Shown here piece after piece: positions 26,798 through 36,746 of a stretch of DNA of 47,623 nt. The translations under genes were made by a program, and so were the position numbers. The notes below the pieces were generated by a model. That model saw only the letters and a program-made list of their open reading frames with translations. It was not told where the DNA came from and ran no database searches. The DNA comes from Opitutia bacterium (lineage in GTDB: Bacteria > Verrucomicrobiota > Verrucomicrobiia > Opitutales > Opitutaceae). Location of the stretch: contig CANHAH010000005.1 in assembly GCA_947458705.1 (NCBI GenBank), positions 1-47,623 of the forward strand, read 5' to 3'. Numbering within the stretch: the first letter of the stretch is position 1; each line of letters opens with the position of its first letter.

Positions 26798-27993
26798 GGG
26801 CGGCGGGAGAGTGTGGGGAGCCAGGAACTGAGGTCGCGGGCATAGTCGCGCCACGAGCGAAATGTGCGGGCTTGGGCGGCGCCCGCGAGTGCTGCGAGTT
26901 CGCTGGGCGTCGTGAGTAATCGGGAAATAGAGCCCGCGAGCGTGGGCGCGTCGAGGTGATCCAGTGCGATGCAACCGCCATCACGGGCGGCTTCACCGAG
27001 GGCACCGCGTGCGGAGCAGATACACGGTTTTTTGCGCGCAAGACTTTCCAAAACCGGTAAGCCGAACCCTTCGATTAGCGAAGGATAAACGGTGAATGCG
27101 CAGGCCGCGTAAGCCGCGGAGAGCGCAGCCTCGTTGACAGGGCCAGAGTAACGGAGCGGGCGACCAGCCGCTTGGAGCGAATGCACACGAGCGAGGGCGG
27201 TACGGCCGGTTTGTGGGTGGGCTAAACCGATCAGATGAAGTTCGAAACGGGAGCCGGTGGACCACAGAGTTTCGCAGGCTTCGAGGAGTGCGAGGTGATT
27301 TTTTCGTCCTTCTAGGGATCCTACGCAAAGTACGATGGGTAGTGGAGACGTTGGGGCGGTGTGCGAGGCTTCAACGGCTGAAGGCAGATCGATACCTAAG
27401 GGAATAGTGACTACGACGGGCCGAGTTGCATCAGGCACGCCGAGCCAATCCCAATAACCTATGAGCGTGGCACGGGAGTCTTCGGAATTGGCGGCGATGC
27501 CGTCGAATTTTAACAATTCGCTTAAATAAGCAGGGAAACGTGCGACCGTTTTTGATGGTGTGAGTTCGGGAAATTTAAGTGCGATGGCATCATGAAAAAC
27601 GGCGGCGCGGGGTCCGCTCGTTGCAGCGAAAAGAGCCGGCAACGTCGAGGCTACAGTGGGGGTAAATAACTCGGGTACGAGTAAGCCGGAGTGGGGAGCG
27701 AGGGCGGAAGCGTTGAGAGCATACGGCGCCGAAGAAAATAAGCGGCGTGTGTAGCCGCGCAGGCGCGCAGAGAGCGGCCAAGTGGCGCCGCGTTTGTGGC
27801 TGAAGGAATCAGTGGCTAGATTTTTGTACTCCCATGCATCGAGGGTGCGCCACGTGCGTTGGTGAGGATCATAGGTGATGGGCCGAGCGGAATCGCCTAG
27901 CTCACGGCTGAGCGAGCGGGCTACCCGTTGGATGCCAGTGCGGGCAGATGTATGGCTCGTGTGCGAGAGGTCGAGTAGGAGCGGGGCGGACAT
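26794..27993 (-). CDS. Glycosyltransferase family 4/1, paralog of 23481-24497
   Basis: FHDAIALKFPELTPSKTVARFPAYLSELLKFD, VGSLEGRKNHLALLEACETLW, PSLIEGFGLPVLESLARKKPCICS; ATGA overlap with VOC gene. Confidence 0.92.
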   Translation of the reverse strand: MSAPLLLDLSHTSHTSARTGIQRVARSLSRELGDSARPITYDPHQRTWRTLDAWEYKNLATDSFSHKRGATWPLSARLRGYTRRLFSSAPYALNASALAPHSGLLVPELFTPTVASTLPALFAATSGPRAAVFHDAIALKFPELTPSKTVARFPAYLSELLKFDGIAANSEDSRATLIGYWDWLGVPDATRPVVVTIPLGIDLPSAVEASHTAPTSPLPIVLCVGSLEGRKNHLALLEACETLWSTGSRFELHLIGLAHPQTGRTALARVHSLQAAGRPLRYSGPVNEAALSAAYAACAFTVYPSLIEGFGLPVLESLARKKPCICSARGALGEAARDGGCIALDHLDAPTLAGSISRLLTTPSELAALAGAAQARTFRSWRDYARDLSSWLPTLSRRP

Positions 27994-28001
27994 GGGCGGC
28001 G

Positions 28002-29555
28002 CTAGGGATTGGGGACGCTCAGACGTGGATCATAAAGCGCAAATGAGAGGGCGCGAGCATCGTGATTGGTGCTTTCGCGGATCGCAGGTGATGCGGTGGA
28101 GAATTCGAGTTGAGTGTCGCCGGGGGTAAGCCGGATAGGGACGCTGAAGCGGGTGGTTTTTTCGCCGACTTGACCGCGCCAAATTTCACGCTCGGACGAG
28201 CGGAGAATGATGGTGCGCGGTGCTAGGCTGCGCAGGCCGAACTCGAATTGGGCTTTGACGGGGGCATCGGACCAAGTGCGCAGGGCGAGTTGGGACTGGC
28301 CCGAGCTCCAGGACCAAACGTGCTCCCGGGCGTGTTCGGCGCCAAACCAACCGGTGCCGATCTGGATCACAGTGGAGGCACCGCCACTGCGGCCTGCGTA
28401 GAGTTCGTGGGTGTTGACTGGAAAATCGCGTAGTACGAGAAAGCCGGCGCCCACGCCAAGGTTGCCGAGGATGAGCCAAGCGAGAGCGGCGCGGGTGCGG
28501 TGGGCTAAAATATTAAACGCAAGTGTGAGCGGCAGCAGCACCCGCGTGCAGGCTCCCGGGTAACCCTCCCAAACGGCGGTGCCGATCATAGCCATTAAAG
28601 CGGTATAGGCTGCGCCAATACGCCACCAGGCGTCGCTGTACTGACGCCAACGAACGGCAATGAATAGTGCTTGGACAGTGAGGCCGACTACAGCGAGAAA
28701 CGTGGTCCAAGCGAGGAGTGCGTCGTTCAGATGGATTAGATCTTTGAGCGAAGTCGCAAATTTCTCGGTGAACCCAGCCAAGGGGAGCGTAAAATTAGCC
28801 CAGCCAGAATCAGCGGGTCCGAGTTGCCAGCGGATGTACGCGAGCCAACCAAAAAGCGGCGCGACGACGAAGGCGCCGGTCCGCACGTTTTTAATTGAAA
28901 TCCATGGCTGCGTGATGAGGCCGCTGGCGCCTAGCAACGCGGTTTCGCGTGCGAGGGCGGCAGAGGCGAGCCAGGCGATGGCTGTACGTGGGCGGGCGCG
29001 TTCGGCCGCGATCACCGCCAGCATGAGTAAGGCCAGCATAGGTAGATCGGTGAGGGCGAGGCGCACACTGCTGAGCGCACCGGCCGAAAAGAGCACACCG
29101 GTCCAAGCGAGCCAGCCCCGAACATCCGTGACGCCGAGCAGTCGCCAGAGAAGGGCGGCGAACAGGAGCCAGATAGCAATGTTGAGAAAAGAGTAAACGT
29201 GGACAATGGCGACGGGTTGACCGGCGGAGAAAAGCCAGGCTACGGCCGGGGGTAATATACGTCGGGCGCGGTAAGAAAAATTGTCCATCGCGCGTGGAAG
29301 CTCCGGGGAGCGCAAGGTGGGATCGTAGGCGATCTGCGCGTAATAGAGGCCATCGTAGCCGCCCGTGTCGCGGTGCACGTACACGGGGTTGGCGCGGAAA
29401 GCAGAGATTTTTAACTCGTCGTTGGGTGCGTCGAGTTGGATCAGTGCGGTAAAACCGTATACTGGGTGCCAAAATTGGGCGACGAGGGTGAGGAAGAGCC
29501 CAACTGCCAAAACAGCGCTACCGCGCAAGGTCCATAGGCGGGTGTTTGCGGTCAT
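28002..29555 (-). CDS. GT-C-like polytopic membrane protein, family A copy 1 (A1), with C-terminal beta-domain
   Basis: GYDGLYYAQIAYDP, SYRARRILPPAVAW, VWEGYPGACTRVLLPLTLAFNILAHR; C-term GWFGAEHAREHVWSWSSGQSQLAL...DARALSFALYDPRLSV. Confidence 0.8.
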   Translation of the reverse strand: MTANTRLWTLRGSAVLAVGLFLTLVAQFWHPVYGFTALIQLDAPNDELKISAFRANPVYVHRDTGGYDGLYYAQIAYDPTLRSPELPRAMDNFSYRARRILPPAVAWLFSAGQPVAIVHVYSFLNIAIWLLFAALLWRLLGVTDVRGWLAWTGVLFSAGALSSVRLALTDLPMLALLMLAVIAAERARPRTAIAWLASAALARETALLGASGLITQPWISIKNVRTGAFVVAPLFGWLAYIRWQLGPADSGWANFTLPLAGFTEKFATSLKDLIHLNDALLAWTTFLAVVGLTVQALFIAVRWRQYSDAWWRIGAAYTALMAMIGTAVWEGYPGACTRVLLPLTLAFNILAHRTRAALAWLILGNLGVGAGFLVLRDFPVNTHELYAGRSGGASTVIQIGTGWFGAEHAREHVWSWSSGQSQLALRTWSDAPVKAQFEFGLRSLAPRTIILRSSEREIWRGQVGEKTTRFSVPIRLTPGDTQLEFSTASPAIRESTNHDARALSFALYDPRLSVPNP

Positions 29556-31042
29556 GGGGTGTTTGCGGGCCCATTGTAGCGCCAGACGCTGCGCTGGGCG
29601 AGAGTGGTGATTTTTTCCCAACGTGCAGGTACGCGTTGGGTGAGGACCTGATCTTCTTCGGCCTCATTAGTGACAAGGTGCAGCGCTCGACCGGTACGCG
29701 TGAGGTACGCGGCGTGTTGGGTGAATTCGACTGTACTCATTTGATCCCAACGCAAAATGGGGAACGGGGTGTAATAATAGAGAGCACCGCTGTCACTATT
29801 GGTTAGTAGGACGGTGTTGGCAGGGAGATGATCGTTGGACCATTGGCCCATCTCGGCGTAGGCTTGCTCGTAGGTTTTACTAAGAAGCGTATGAAACTCG
29901 TGCGTCCAAAAAACCGACAACCCGATGGCCCAAAATGTGAGAATTGTGGATGCGATTCGTAATGTGCGCGGGTGGAGCACTAGAAAATAATTTAGAGTAA
30001 AAATTCCTGATAAAATCAGAGCAGGTATCCCGGGTAGAATGAAGCGCAGGCACCACCACGTTTGGGCGGATACCTCGTAGTATGCATAAAAAATGAAGGG
30101 TGCTAAAAACCAGAATACGAGCGCCAGTCGTATGCGCAGAGCGGCTAGGCTCAGACCAATCGTGATTACACCGAAAAAAAGACCAAGGCCAGGCAGCAAC
30201 AACCCAAGCCATTTTCCGAAATGTAGTAATGTTGGTCCTAAGTAAGCGAAGTCGAAAGCTTCGAAAATAGAGCCGTAACCCATGCGCCACGGTGAGCCGA
30301 AAAGGTGTGCGTTGGTGGCAAGTAGTAGGAGCGCGCCGGGCAGTCCGCCGAGTGCGCAGGCGGTGAGCGGACGCCAACCCCTGCTGAGTAAAACCGTAAT
30401 GGCGGGTATGATTAGCACGTTCGTCGGACGAACGAAGATCGCAATCGAAAGGGCAGCACCCGTAATGATTGCCCAACGTTGTGAATAGCGAGCACGGAGT
30501 GCCGCGTAAATTGCGGCGAGCACCCAGGTGGTAGCGAGGACGTCGCTCAGCGGTTGGATCGAGATAAAAATGGTTACAGGAAACACGCCTAAGATCAGCG
30601 CACCCGCGGCGGCCAGAGGCCACGCGATCGCTAATTCGCGAGCGATGGCGTACATCAAAACCATCGCGGCTAAAGTAGCCCCGACGCCCACAACTAGCGG
30701 TCCCATGGACCAACCGAACAGCGTGCTGGCGATCGCCAGGTGCGCAGGAAGGCCGAGCGGGTAGGTCGGCACAAGCCGTTGCCGAGCGGGTTCGGCGATG
30801 AATCCGAGGGGTTGAAACTGAGAGGCGGAGCTCGCTTCGAGTCCGGAATAATCCCGCATGGGTGCTGTGAGTTGGCCGCGCGCGAGCAATTGGGCGGCGT
30901 TGAGGTAGCCCGAGGAATCAGAGCCGCCGGCGACAGGTGTAAAATACGCACCTAAAAAAATACCGTAGACCAACAGAGCGACGACTGCCAGCCACGCAAA
31001 CCAGTGTGGGGCAGCGGAGGGACTGGGGTTCGGATTTGACAT
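29552..31042 (-). CDS. GT-C-like polytopic membrane protein, family B copy 1 (B1)
   Basis: GGSDSSGYLNAAQLLARGQ, FQPLGFI, PTYPLGLPAHLAIA, NSDSGALYYYTPFPILRWD; ATGA overlap with A1. Confidence 0.8.
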   Translation of the reverse strand: MSNPNPSPSAAPHWFAWLAVVALLVYGIFLGAYFTPVAGGSDSSGYLNAAQLLARGQLTAPMRDYSGLEASSASQFQPLGFIAEPARQRLVPTYPLGLPAHLAIASTLFGWSMGPLVVGVGATLAAMVLMYAIARELAIAWPLAAAGALILGVFPVTIFISIQPLSDVLATTWVLAAIYAALRARYSQRWAIITGAALSIAIFVRPTNVLIIPAITVLLSRGWRPLTACALGGLPGALLLLATNAHLFGSPWRMGYGSIFEAFDFAYLGPTLLHFGKWLGLLLPGLGLFFGVITIGLSLAALRIRLALVFWFLAPFIFYAYYEVSAQTWWCLRFILPGIPALILSGIFTLNYFLVLHPRTLRIASTILTFWAIGLSVFWTHEFHTLLSKTYEQAYAEMGQWSNDHLPANTVLLTNSDSGALYYYTPFPILRWDQMSTVEFTQHAAYLTRTGRALHLVTNEAEEDQVLTQRVPARWEKITTLAQRSVWRYNGPANTP

Positions 31043-31124
31043 GCCGGATGGTGGTTTTGTGATGCGACAGATTGTTTACGAACCGGACAACCCTTAAGCG
31101 CGCGATGCAGCGCATCTCGCACGC

Positions 31125-32735
31125 ATGAACAGGGCTCTGATGGTAGCCTGGCACTGGCGCTTTCGGTTCGCTTATCTGGTTTTGGTGCTAATTTTTTTGA
31201 GCTTGGTTGCTCGCTTCAACGTTCCCGGTACGGGATTTACGAGCCTACTGTCGATCGGGGCCAAATCAGAGGTGCGGGCGGTACCTCGACTGCGGGAGGT
31301 GCCGCATTATTCAATCGAGGATTCGTGGGGCTACGACGGAACGTATTACGTGCAACTCGCTTTGCATCCTTGGCTCGATGATCCCGAGCAACTCAAGCAG
31401 TCGATTGATAACCCGTCCTATCGGGCGAGGCGAATTTTGCCGAGTTGGGTCGCCTGGGCGCTGGGTCTTGGACGGGCGGAATGGATTGTGCAGATTTTCG
31501 CACTATTGAATGTTGGCGTTTGGCTTGTGCTTGCATGGGTGTTGCTGCGGTGGCTGCCGCCCGATAACTCAGGTAATCTGCTGCGCTGGTCGGGTATTTT
31601 ATTTTCTCATGGTATGTGCATGAGCGTGCGGAATTCCCTCGCGGATGCCCCGGGCCTATTGCTTGTGGCCTTGATGGTTGTGGCGCTTGAGCGAGGTCGT
31701 AAACCCAGTGCCGTGATTGCGCTCGGAGCGGCGCTTTTGACTAAAGAGACGAGCTTACTCGCGGGCACTGCCTTGATCCCAAAACGCGGCAGTGGGTGGC
31801 GAGCTTGGGTCGTGACGGCGAGTTGGGGAGCGCTGGCGATTTTACCCTTTGCTGCGTGGCTGGGTTATGTGCGCTGGCACCTTGGTGCCAATAATGACGC
31901 AGGGCTGGGGAATTTTACGCTGCCACTGGTTGGGTTGGTTGAGAAAAGCTCGATGGTTGTAAGCGAATTGCTCGCTGGGCACACCGGACCAACTTTCGTG
32001 GGTAGTTTGCTTGTGATGGTGGCCCTAATGACTCAGGCGGCATTTTTTTTCCTACACCGTCAGCCCGAAAAAATGTGGTGGCGCATCGGTGTGAGCTTCG
32101 CGGTGCTGATGCTCTTCATCGCGCAGCCGGTCTGGGAAGGTTATCCGGGTGCGGCGACTCGAGTCCTGCTACCAATGATGCTCGCCTTTAACCTGCTTGT
32201 GCCGCGTGGGCGCCGTTGGTTGGCGGTGTTAGTGCTTGGTAACCTTTCGGCGATTGTCGGGGTGCACGAATTCAACGCCCCCCCGCATGAAAGTTTTGTC
32301 GTGAGCGGTGAGCGTTCGGTGCGCACCCAGATAAAATGGGGGCGTGGTGAGGGTTGGTATGTGGCGGAAGGTGATGGTCGCCGGCAGTGGCGTTGGAGCA
32401 GCGGTTTGGGGCGCTTGCGGCTTACGAATACCTCGACTGAACCCGTGATGGTGCGCCTGAGCGGTGAAGTTGCGGCGTTAAAACCCATGCGCGTAACAAT
32501 CCGCGCGGATGAAGTGGTACTTTGGAACGGCGCGGTTTCGGTAAAGCGCGAGGCTTTTGAGACGACGCTTTTTTCGATTCCGGCTAAAGCCGGTCAAGAG
32601 ATTGAATTTAGGGCCGATACCTCTGGTGTGCAGCACGCGAACGGCGATGAGCGGGTGCTGGCGTTTGCGGTGTACGATGTGGACATCGCTGTTGCCGGGA
32701 CGGGTCCGGCTGCCAAAACTAAAGACTCAAAATGA
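31125..32735 (+). CDS. GT-C-like polytopic membrane protein, family A copy 2 (A2)
   Basis: GYDGTYYVQLALHP, SYRARRILPSWVAW, VWEGYPGAATRVLLPMMLAFNLLVPRGR; C-term GWYVAEGDGRRQWRWSSG...DERVLAFAVYDVDIAV. Confidence 0.8.
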   Translation: MNRALMVAWHWRFRFAYLVLVLIFLSLVARFNVPGTGFTSLLSIGAKSEVRAVPRLREVPHYSIEDSWGYDGTYYVQLALHPWLDDPEQLKQSIDNPSYRARRILPSWVAWALGLGRAEWIVQIFALLNVGVWLVLAWVLLRWLPPDNSGNLLRWSGILFSHGMCMSVRNSLADAPGLLLVALMVVALERGRKPSAVIALGAALLTKETSLLAGTALIPKRGSGWRAWVVTASWGALAILPFAAWLGYVRWHLGANNDAGLGNFTLPLVGLVEKSSMVVSELLAGHTGPTFVGSLLVMVALMTQAAFFFLHRQPEKMWWRIGVSFAVLMLFIAQPVWEGYPGAATRVLLPMMLAFNLLVPRGRRWLAVLVLGNLSAIVGVHEFNAPPHESFVVSGERSVRTQIKWGRGEGWYVAEGDGRRQWRWSSGLGRLRLTNTSTEPVMVRLSGEVAALKPMRVTIRADEVVLWNGAVSVKREAFETTLFSIPAKAGQEIEFRADTSGVQHANGDERVLAFAVYDVDIAVAGTGPAAKTKDSK

Positions 32736-33715
32736 AGGCCTGGGATAATTTTCTACGCAGATTCAAGCTGGTGCGCCGGTTGGAAATTCGCGTGCAAGAA
32801 CTTGAAGGCGATAAGGCCGATCTGCGCCGCGACGTGGCTGATTTGGAAAAGGCTAACGCGCGCCTTGTGGCAGAGGCGGCAGAACGCGAATGGGTGTTTC
32901 CACCCGGACATTTTTACTCTCCGCAGACCTCACGTGCTGAGGTGGCGGAGGCGTTTGCGCGCGGCGGGTTTGGTCCACCGTTCCCCGGGGTCGATGTAAA
33001 TGAAGCGGGCCAATTTGAACTCCTAAAAACATTTGCGGATTTTTATCCGGAACAGCCCTTTCCCGATCAACCTGTCGTGGGACGACGTTACCATTTGGAC
33101 AATCCGTCCTACGGGCATTTTGACGGTATCATGTTGTATCTTATGCTGAGGCACGCGGGCGCCCGGCGAGTAATCGAAGTGGGCTCAGGTTTCAGTTCGG
33201 CTGCGATGCTGGACTTGAATGAATTTACGTGGAGTGGGCGGATGCAGCTTACCTTTATTGATCCCGACATGAGTCGCCTGCGGAAATTACTAAAACCCGA
33301 TGACCAGGCGCGGGTGACGTTGATCGAACAGAAGGTTCAGGACGTGCCGACGAGCGTGTTTGCCGCATTGGAGCCAGGTGACGTGCTTTTTATTGATTCT
33401 TCTCACGTTAGTAAGCTGGGCAGTGATGTGAATCGGCTCTTTTTTGATGTGTTGCCGGTGCTTAAGCCGGGTGTTTTTGTGCACATCCACGATGTGACAG
33501 GAAATTTGGATTATCCGCGTGATTGGTTTGAGGAAGGGCGCGCGTGGAACGAGCAATATTTATTGCGGGCTTTTTTGATGTATAACCGCGCGTGGCGTGT
33601 GGAGATGTTTTCGAGCTGGATTTACAACGTGCAGAACGCATTTCTGCGCGAACGCATGCCTTTGTGTGCGGGCGGCGGGGGTGGCCAAATTTGGCTGCGA
33701 AAAACCGGCGAATAA
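32732..33715 (+). CDS. Class I SAM-dependent methyltransferase-like protein with N-terminal coiled coil
   Basis: RRVIEVGSGFSSAAMLDLNEF, LTFIDPDMSRLRKLL, GDVLFIDSSHVSKLGSDVNRLFFDVLPVLKPGVFVHIHDV; heptad-like N-terminus; ATGA overlap with A2. Confidence 0.85.
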   Translation: MKAWDNFLRRFKLVRRLEIRVQELEGDKADLRRDVADLEKANARLVAEAAEREWVFPPGHFYSPQTSRAEVAEAFARGGFGPPFPGVDVNEAGQFELLKTFADFYPEQPFPDQPVVGRRYHLDNPSYGHFDGIMLYLMLRHAGARRVIEVGSGFSSAAMLDLNEFTWSGRMQLTFIDPDMSRLRKLLKPDDQARVTLIEQKVQDVPTSVFAALEPGDVLFIDSSHVSKLGSDVNRLFFDVLPVLKPGVFVHIHDVTGNLDYPRDWFEEGRAWNEQYLLRAFLMYNRAWRVEMFSSWIYNVQNAFLRERMPLCAGGGGGQIWLRKTGE

Positions 33716-33750
33716 ATCGCTTGGTAAAAGTCTGGCGAGGAACGCCGATT

Positions 33751-35232
33751 TTAGCGCTGGGTTACAGGGAGCAGTCGAAAAAATTTCACTCCGGGAGTTT
33801 CACCAATTTGCTCCCAATGCGTTTCGGGTAGAGCGGTTTGCGCGGCGGTGATTTCGGGCAGAAAGAGCGCGGCATAGATTTCGCGCTGGGCGTTGGCGGC
33901 GACGGAGCGCAGCTGGTGCAGTTGATGAGACGGAAGGATGTCCCAGCGTACGAGTATGAAATCGTTATAATAATGTGCGGCTCCGCTGAGTTGGGCCGTG
34001 ATTACGACCGAGCCCGGCGAGATGTTAGATTCCAGCCAACGCGAAGCTACCCGATAGGCGCGCTCTTGTTCGCGGATGCCGGTGACATGGAGTTGGTGGG
34101 TGAGTAATACTTGCGCACTCAGGCTGACTGCGAGCAGCCACCAAGGCGGCGTTGAACGCCACAGTTGCGCGACGATCAGTCCGGCTAGAATGATCGCAGG
34201 GAACCCAGGTAGTAAAAAACGTACCTCTGACCAGATCGAACCAGCGCAGAAATAAGGTGCGTAGAAAATCACTAGAACCCCGATCCATGTCGCGAGTAAT
34301 AACCTCGTGCGCGGTGGCGTGAACTTGGGCTGGCGCCAAGGCAGGAAGGCGGCAGCACAGGTAAGTGGCAGCGAAACAAGCAGCGGTACCCAGTACGTAA
34401 AATGAGCGAGGTTGCCGATGACGAAGCGTGAATTAAAGGCCGTGCTGATATCCCCGTAGCCGGTGGTAAACGCGGAACCGTAGGCTTGGGTGTTGTAATA
34501 AAAAAACCACGCCACGCCGGGCGCGCTACCCAAAATAGAGGCAAGCCAGCCACGTCCGGAAAAAGGCAGCGCTAGGAAAAACGGCAGAGCGAGTAACGCG
34601 CACGTCGGCCGCACTAGTACAGCGATGCCAAGTGCCGCGCCTGCAGCTAGGGCCCAAGACCCGTGTTGGTGTGATTTTAGTGCGCACAGAATCGCCGCAA
34701 GTGACCAAGTGAGCGCGAGGGCGTCGCTTAACGGTTGTAGCGATTGAAAAATAAAAAGTGGGCTGGCCCAAAGAAAAGCGACGCCACTAAGAGCCCACGC
34801 TTTAGAAAGCGCTAGGTGGCGAGCGAGCGCGTACAGCAGGGAGGCGGCGGCGAGGACGTTCAAGACGTTGACGAGGCGCGCGGCTTTCTCCCAACCGACA
34901 ATGGGCGCGGCGAGCGCTAGATGAAGCGGTAGGCCTGTCGGGTACGTGGGCGACATGCGCGGCGTCAGGTGTTGGGCTGTAAAGCCTAGCGGTTCTTGCC
35001 AATAATAATGCCAGTCGGGTGGCGTGAGTTGGGGTAGGGATTTTACGGGTGCGTGAAACTTTCCTTGGGCGAGCAGGCGGGCGCTGTTTAGGTAGCCGGA
35101 GGAATCGGAGCCGGCGGCGAAGGGTGAACCTTCAAAATAGATGAAGGCCGCATAACCAAGCGCGGCTATTACGACGAGAACCCGCTGTAACGAGCGCGGT
35201 GCTATCAGGAAAGTTAGCCCTCGGGTGACCAT
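33751..35232 (-). CDS. GT-C-like polytopic membrane protein, family B copy 2 (B2)
   Basis: AGSDSSGYLNSARLLAQGK, PLGFTAQHLTPRMSPTYPTGLPLHLALAAPIVGW, SGAAHYYNDFILVRWD. Confidence 0.8.
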   Translation of the reverse strand: MVTRGLTFLIAPRSLQRVLVVIAALGYAAFIYFEGSPFAAGSDSSGYLNSARLLAQGKFHAPVKSLPQLTPPDWHYYWQEPLGFTAQHLTPRMSPTYPTGLPLHLALAAPIVGWEKAARLVNVLNVLAAASLLYALARHLALSKAWALSGVAFLWASPLFIFQSLQPLSDALALTWSLAAILCALKSHQHGSWALAAGAALGIAVLVRPTCALLALPFFLALPFSGRGWLASILGSAPGVAWFFYYNTQAYGSAFTTGYGDISTAFNSRFVIGNLAHFTYWVPLLVSLPLTCAAAFLPWRQPKFTPPRTRLLLATWIGVLVIFYAPYFCAGSIWSEVRFLLPGFPAIILAGLIVAQLWRSTPPWWLLAVSLSAQVLLTHQLHVTGIREQERAYRVASRWLESNISPGSVVITAQLSGAAHYYNDFILVRWDILPSHQLHQLRSVAANAQREIYAALFLPEITAAQTALPETHWEQIGETPGVKFFRLLPVTQR

Positions 35233-36722
35233 TGCCAAAAAGTGACGTGACGGACGGCTCCGATTTCCTGCCAACGTCCCGGCAGGCGGGGGGCTAGAGC
35301 GGATTGGACCTCATGGGGAAAAAGCGCGGCCACGAGTGGGCGTTTTCCCGCTACCGCAGTGAGACGGGCGAAGCGCTCGAGATTTAAGCTATCCCAGCGG
35401 ACCAGCGAAAAATCGGTGTAATAGATCAAAGCGCCACTGGTTTGTTCGGTGAGAATAATGGCATTCGCAGGCAGATGTTCTCGCGCCCACGTGCATGACT
35501 CTGGGAACACAGATTCTCCTAGGCCGATCAAATGAGCGTTGAGTCGATGGTGCCAAAAAGCGGCGTGGACTAGGATAACTAAAATGGCGGCAATCCCGCA
35601 ACTGCGGGCGACTAGCGGACCTGGTAATCGAGGCGCCAGCAAGCGAACCCATAGTTTATGCATGACCCATAACCCTCCGATGATGATGGCGGGAAACGCC
35701 GGTAGGAGAAAACGCAGGTACCACCACCATTCATGTGTATGCCAGTAACCCGCGTAAAACGCCAAAAATGGTACCGTCCACGCGATCAAGACCCATGCAA
35801 AACGCGTTCGACTACCGATCCACGGTAGTAGCACCGCGAAGATGCCAACCGGTGTCAGCAAAACTGGCAGCCATCGTACATAATGCGCGAGCGTCGCCGG
35901 CATAATCTCGAAGGAGAATTTTGTGCTAAGATCGTCGCCATAACCGGAGGCTAGCGGGTTACCGTAAGCCTCGGAGTTATAAAGCAACTGCAAGAGCGCA
36001 CCGGGAAATGCACCGAGTCCTAGCAACAACCAACGTCGCGTATCCAGCCCGAGGCACACTGCGACCGGTAATATGAGCATGAGGTTGGTGGGGCGAATCA
36101 AGACCCCGAGCGCTAAACAAGCTCCGGCGGCTAGCGCCCAAGGTAGCCGAGTGTGGCTGCGCCACGCGGACCAAACTGCAGCCATCCCGACCAACGTGGC
36201 GGGAATGTCACTCATCAGTTGGACAGACATGAAAGTCGTGAGTGGACAGGTCGCTAGCAGCAGCGCCCCGACTGTGGCCCAGCTCGAGGCCAAGCCCGCA
36301 GCTCGCCCCAGCGGAATCATCAACGCGACGGCCAGTAACGCGCTGATCACCATCACGAGTGGCGGCGCGAGTTCCCAACCGGCGATTTTCGCCGTAGCAA
36401 GGAGGACCAAGGGTAAGCCGATTGGGTACGTTGGCGCCATGGTGGCCTCGGGCATCGGCCGAAAGCCAAGCGGGATGAAGGTGAACGAGTCGAATTGGGC
36501 CGCATCGATTCCCGTCGGAATGCGCTGAGGGATGGCTGTCTGGCCCGCGGCGAGTAGTCGGGCGTTGTTGAGATAACCGGAGGAATCCGAGGCCCCGGCG
36601 TGAGCACCGACGTGGCGAATTAAAAAAAACGCATACACCACTAAGCCGCTCAAAAAGAGCGCGCGCCACCAAACGGCTGGGCGGGGCGGTAAGGCAGTTG
36701 AGTCGGCGAGTGATGAATCCAT
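35214..36722 (-). CDS. GT-C-like polytopic membrane protein, family B copy 3 (B3)
   Basis: ASDSSGYLNNARLLAAGQ, PLGFRPMPEATMAPTYPIGLPLVLLATAKIAGW, SGALIYYTDFSLVRWDSL; start trimmed to MDSSLADS. Confidence 0.8.
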   Translation of the reverse strand: MDSSLADSTALPPRPAVWWRALFLSGLVVYAFFLIRHVGAHAGASDSSGYLNNARLLAAGQTAIPQRIPTGIDAAQFDSFTFIPLGFRPMPEATMAPTYPIGLPLVLLATAKIAGWELAPPLVMVISALLAVALMIPLGRAAGLASSWATVGALLLATCPLTTFMSVQLMSDIPATLVGMAAVWSAWRSHTRLPWALAAGACLALGVLIRPTNLMLILPVAVCLGLDTRRWLLLGLGAFPGALLQLLYNSEAYGNPLASGYGDDLSTKFSFEIMPATLAHYVRWLPVLLTPVGIFAVLLPWIGSRTRFAWVLIAWTVPFLAFYAGYWHTHEWWWYLRFLLPAFPAIIIGGLWVMHKLWVRLLAPRLPGPLVARSCGIAAILVILVHAAFWHHRLNAHLIGLGESVFPESCTWAREHLPANAIILTEQTSGALIYYTDFSLVRWDSLNLERFARLTAVAGKRPLVAALFPHEVQSALAPRLPGRWQEIGAVRHVTFWQWSPEG

Positions 36723-36746
36723 TCTTGCGTTGAGTGCGGGTAGACT

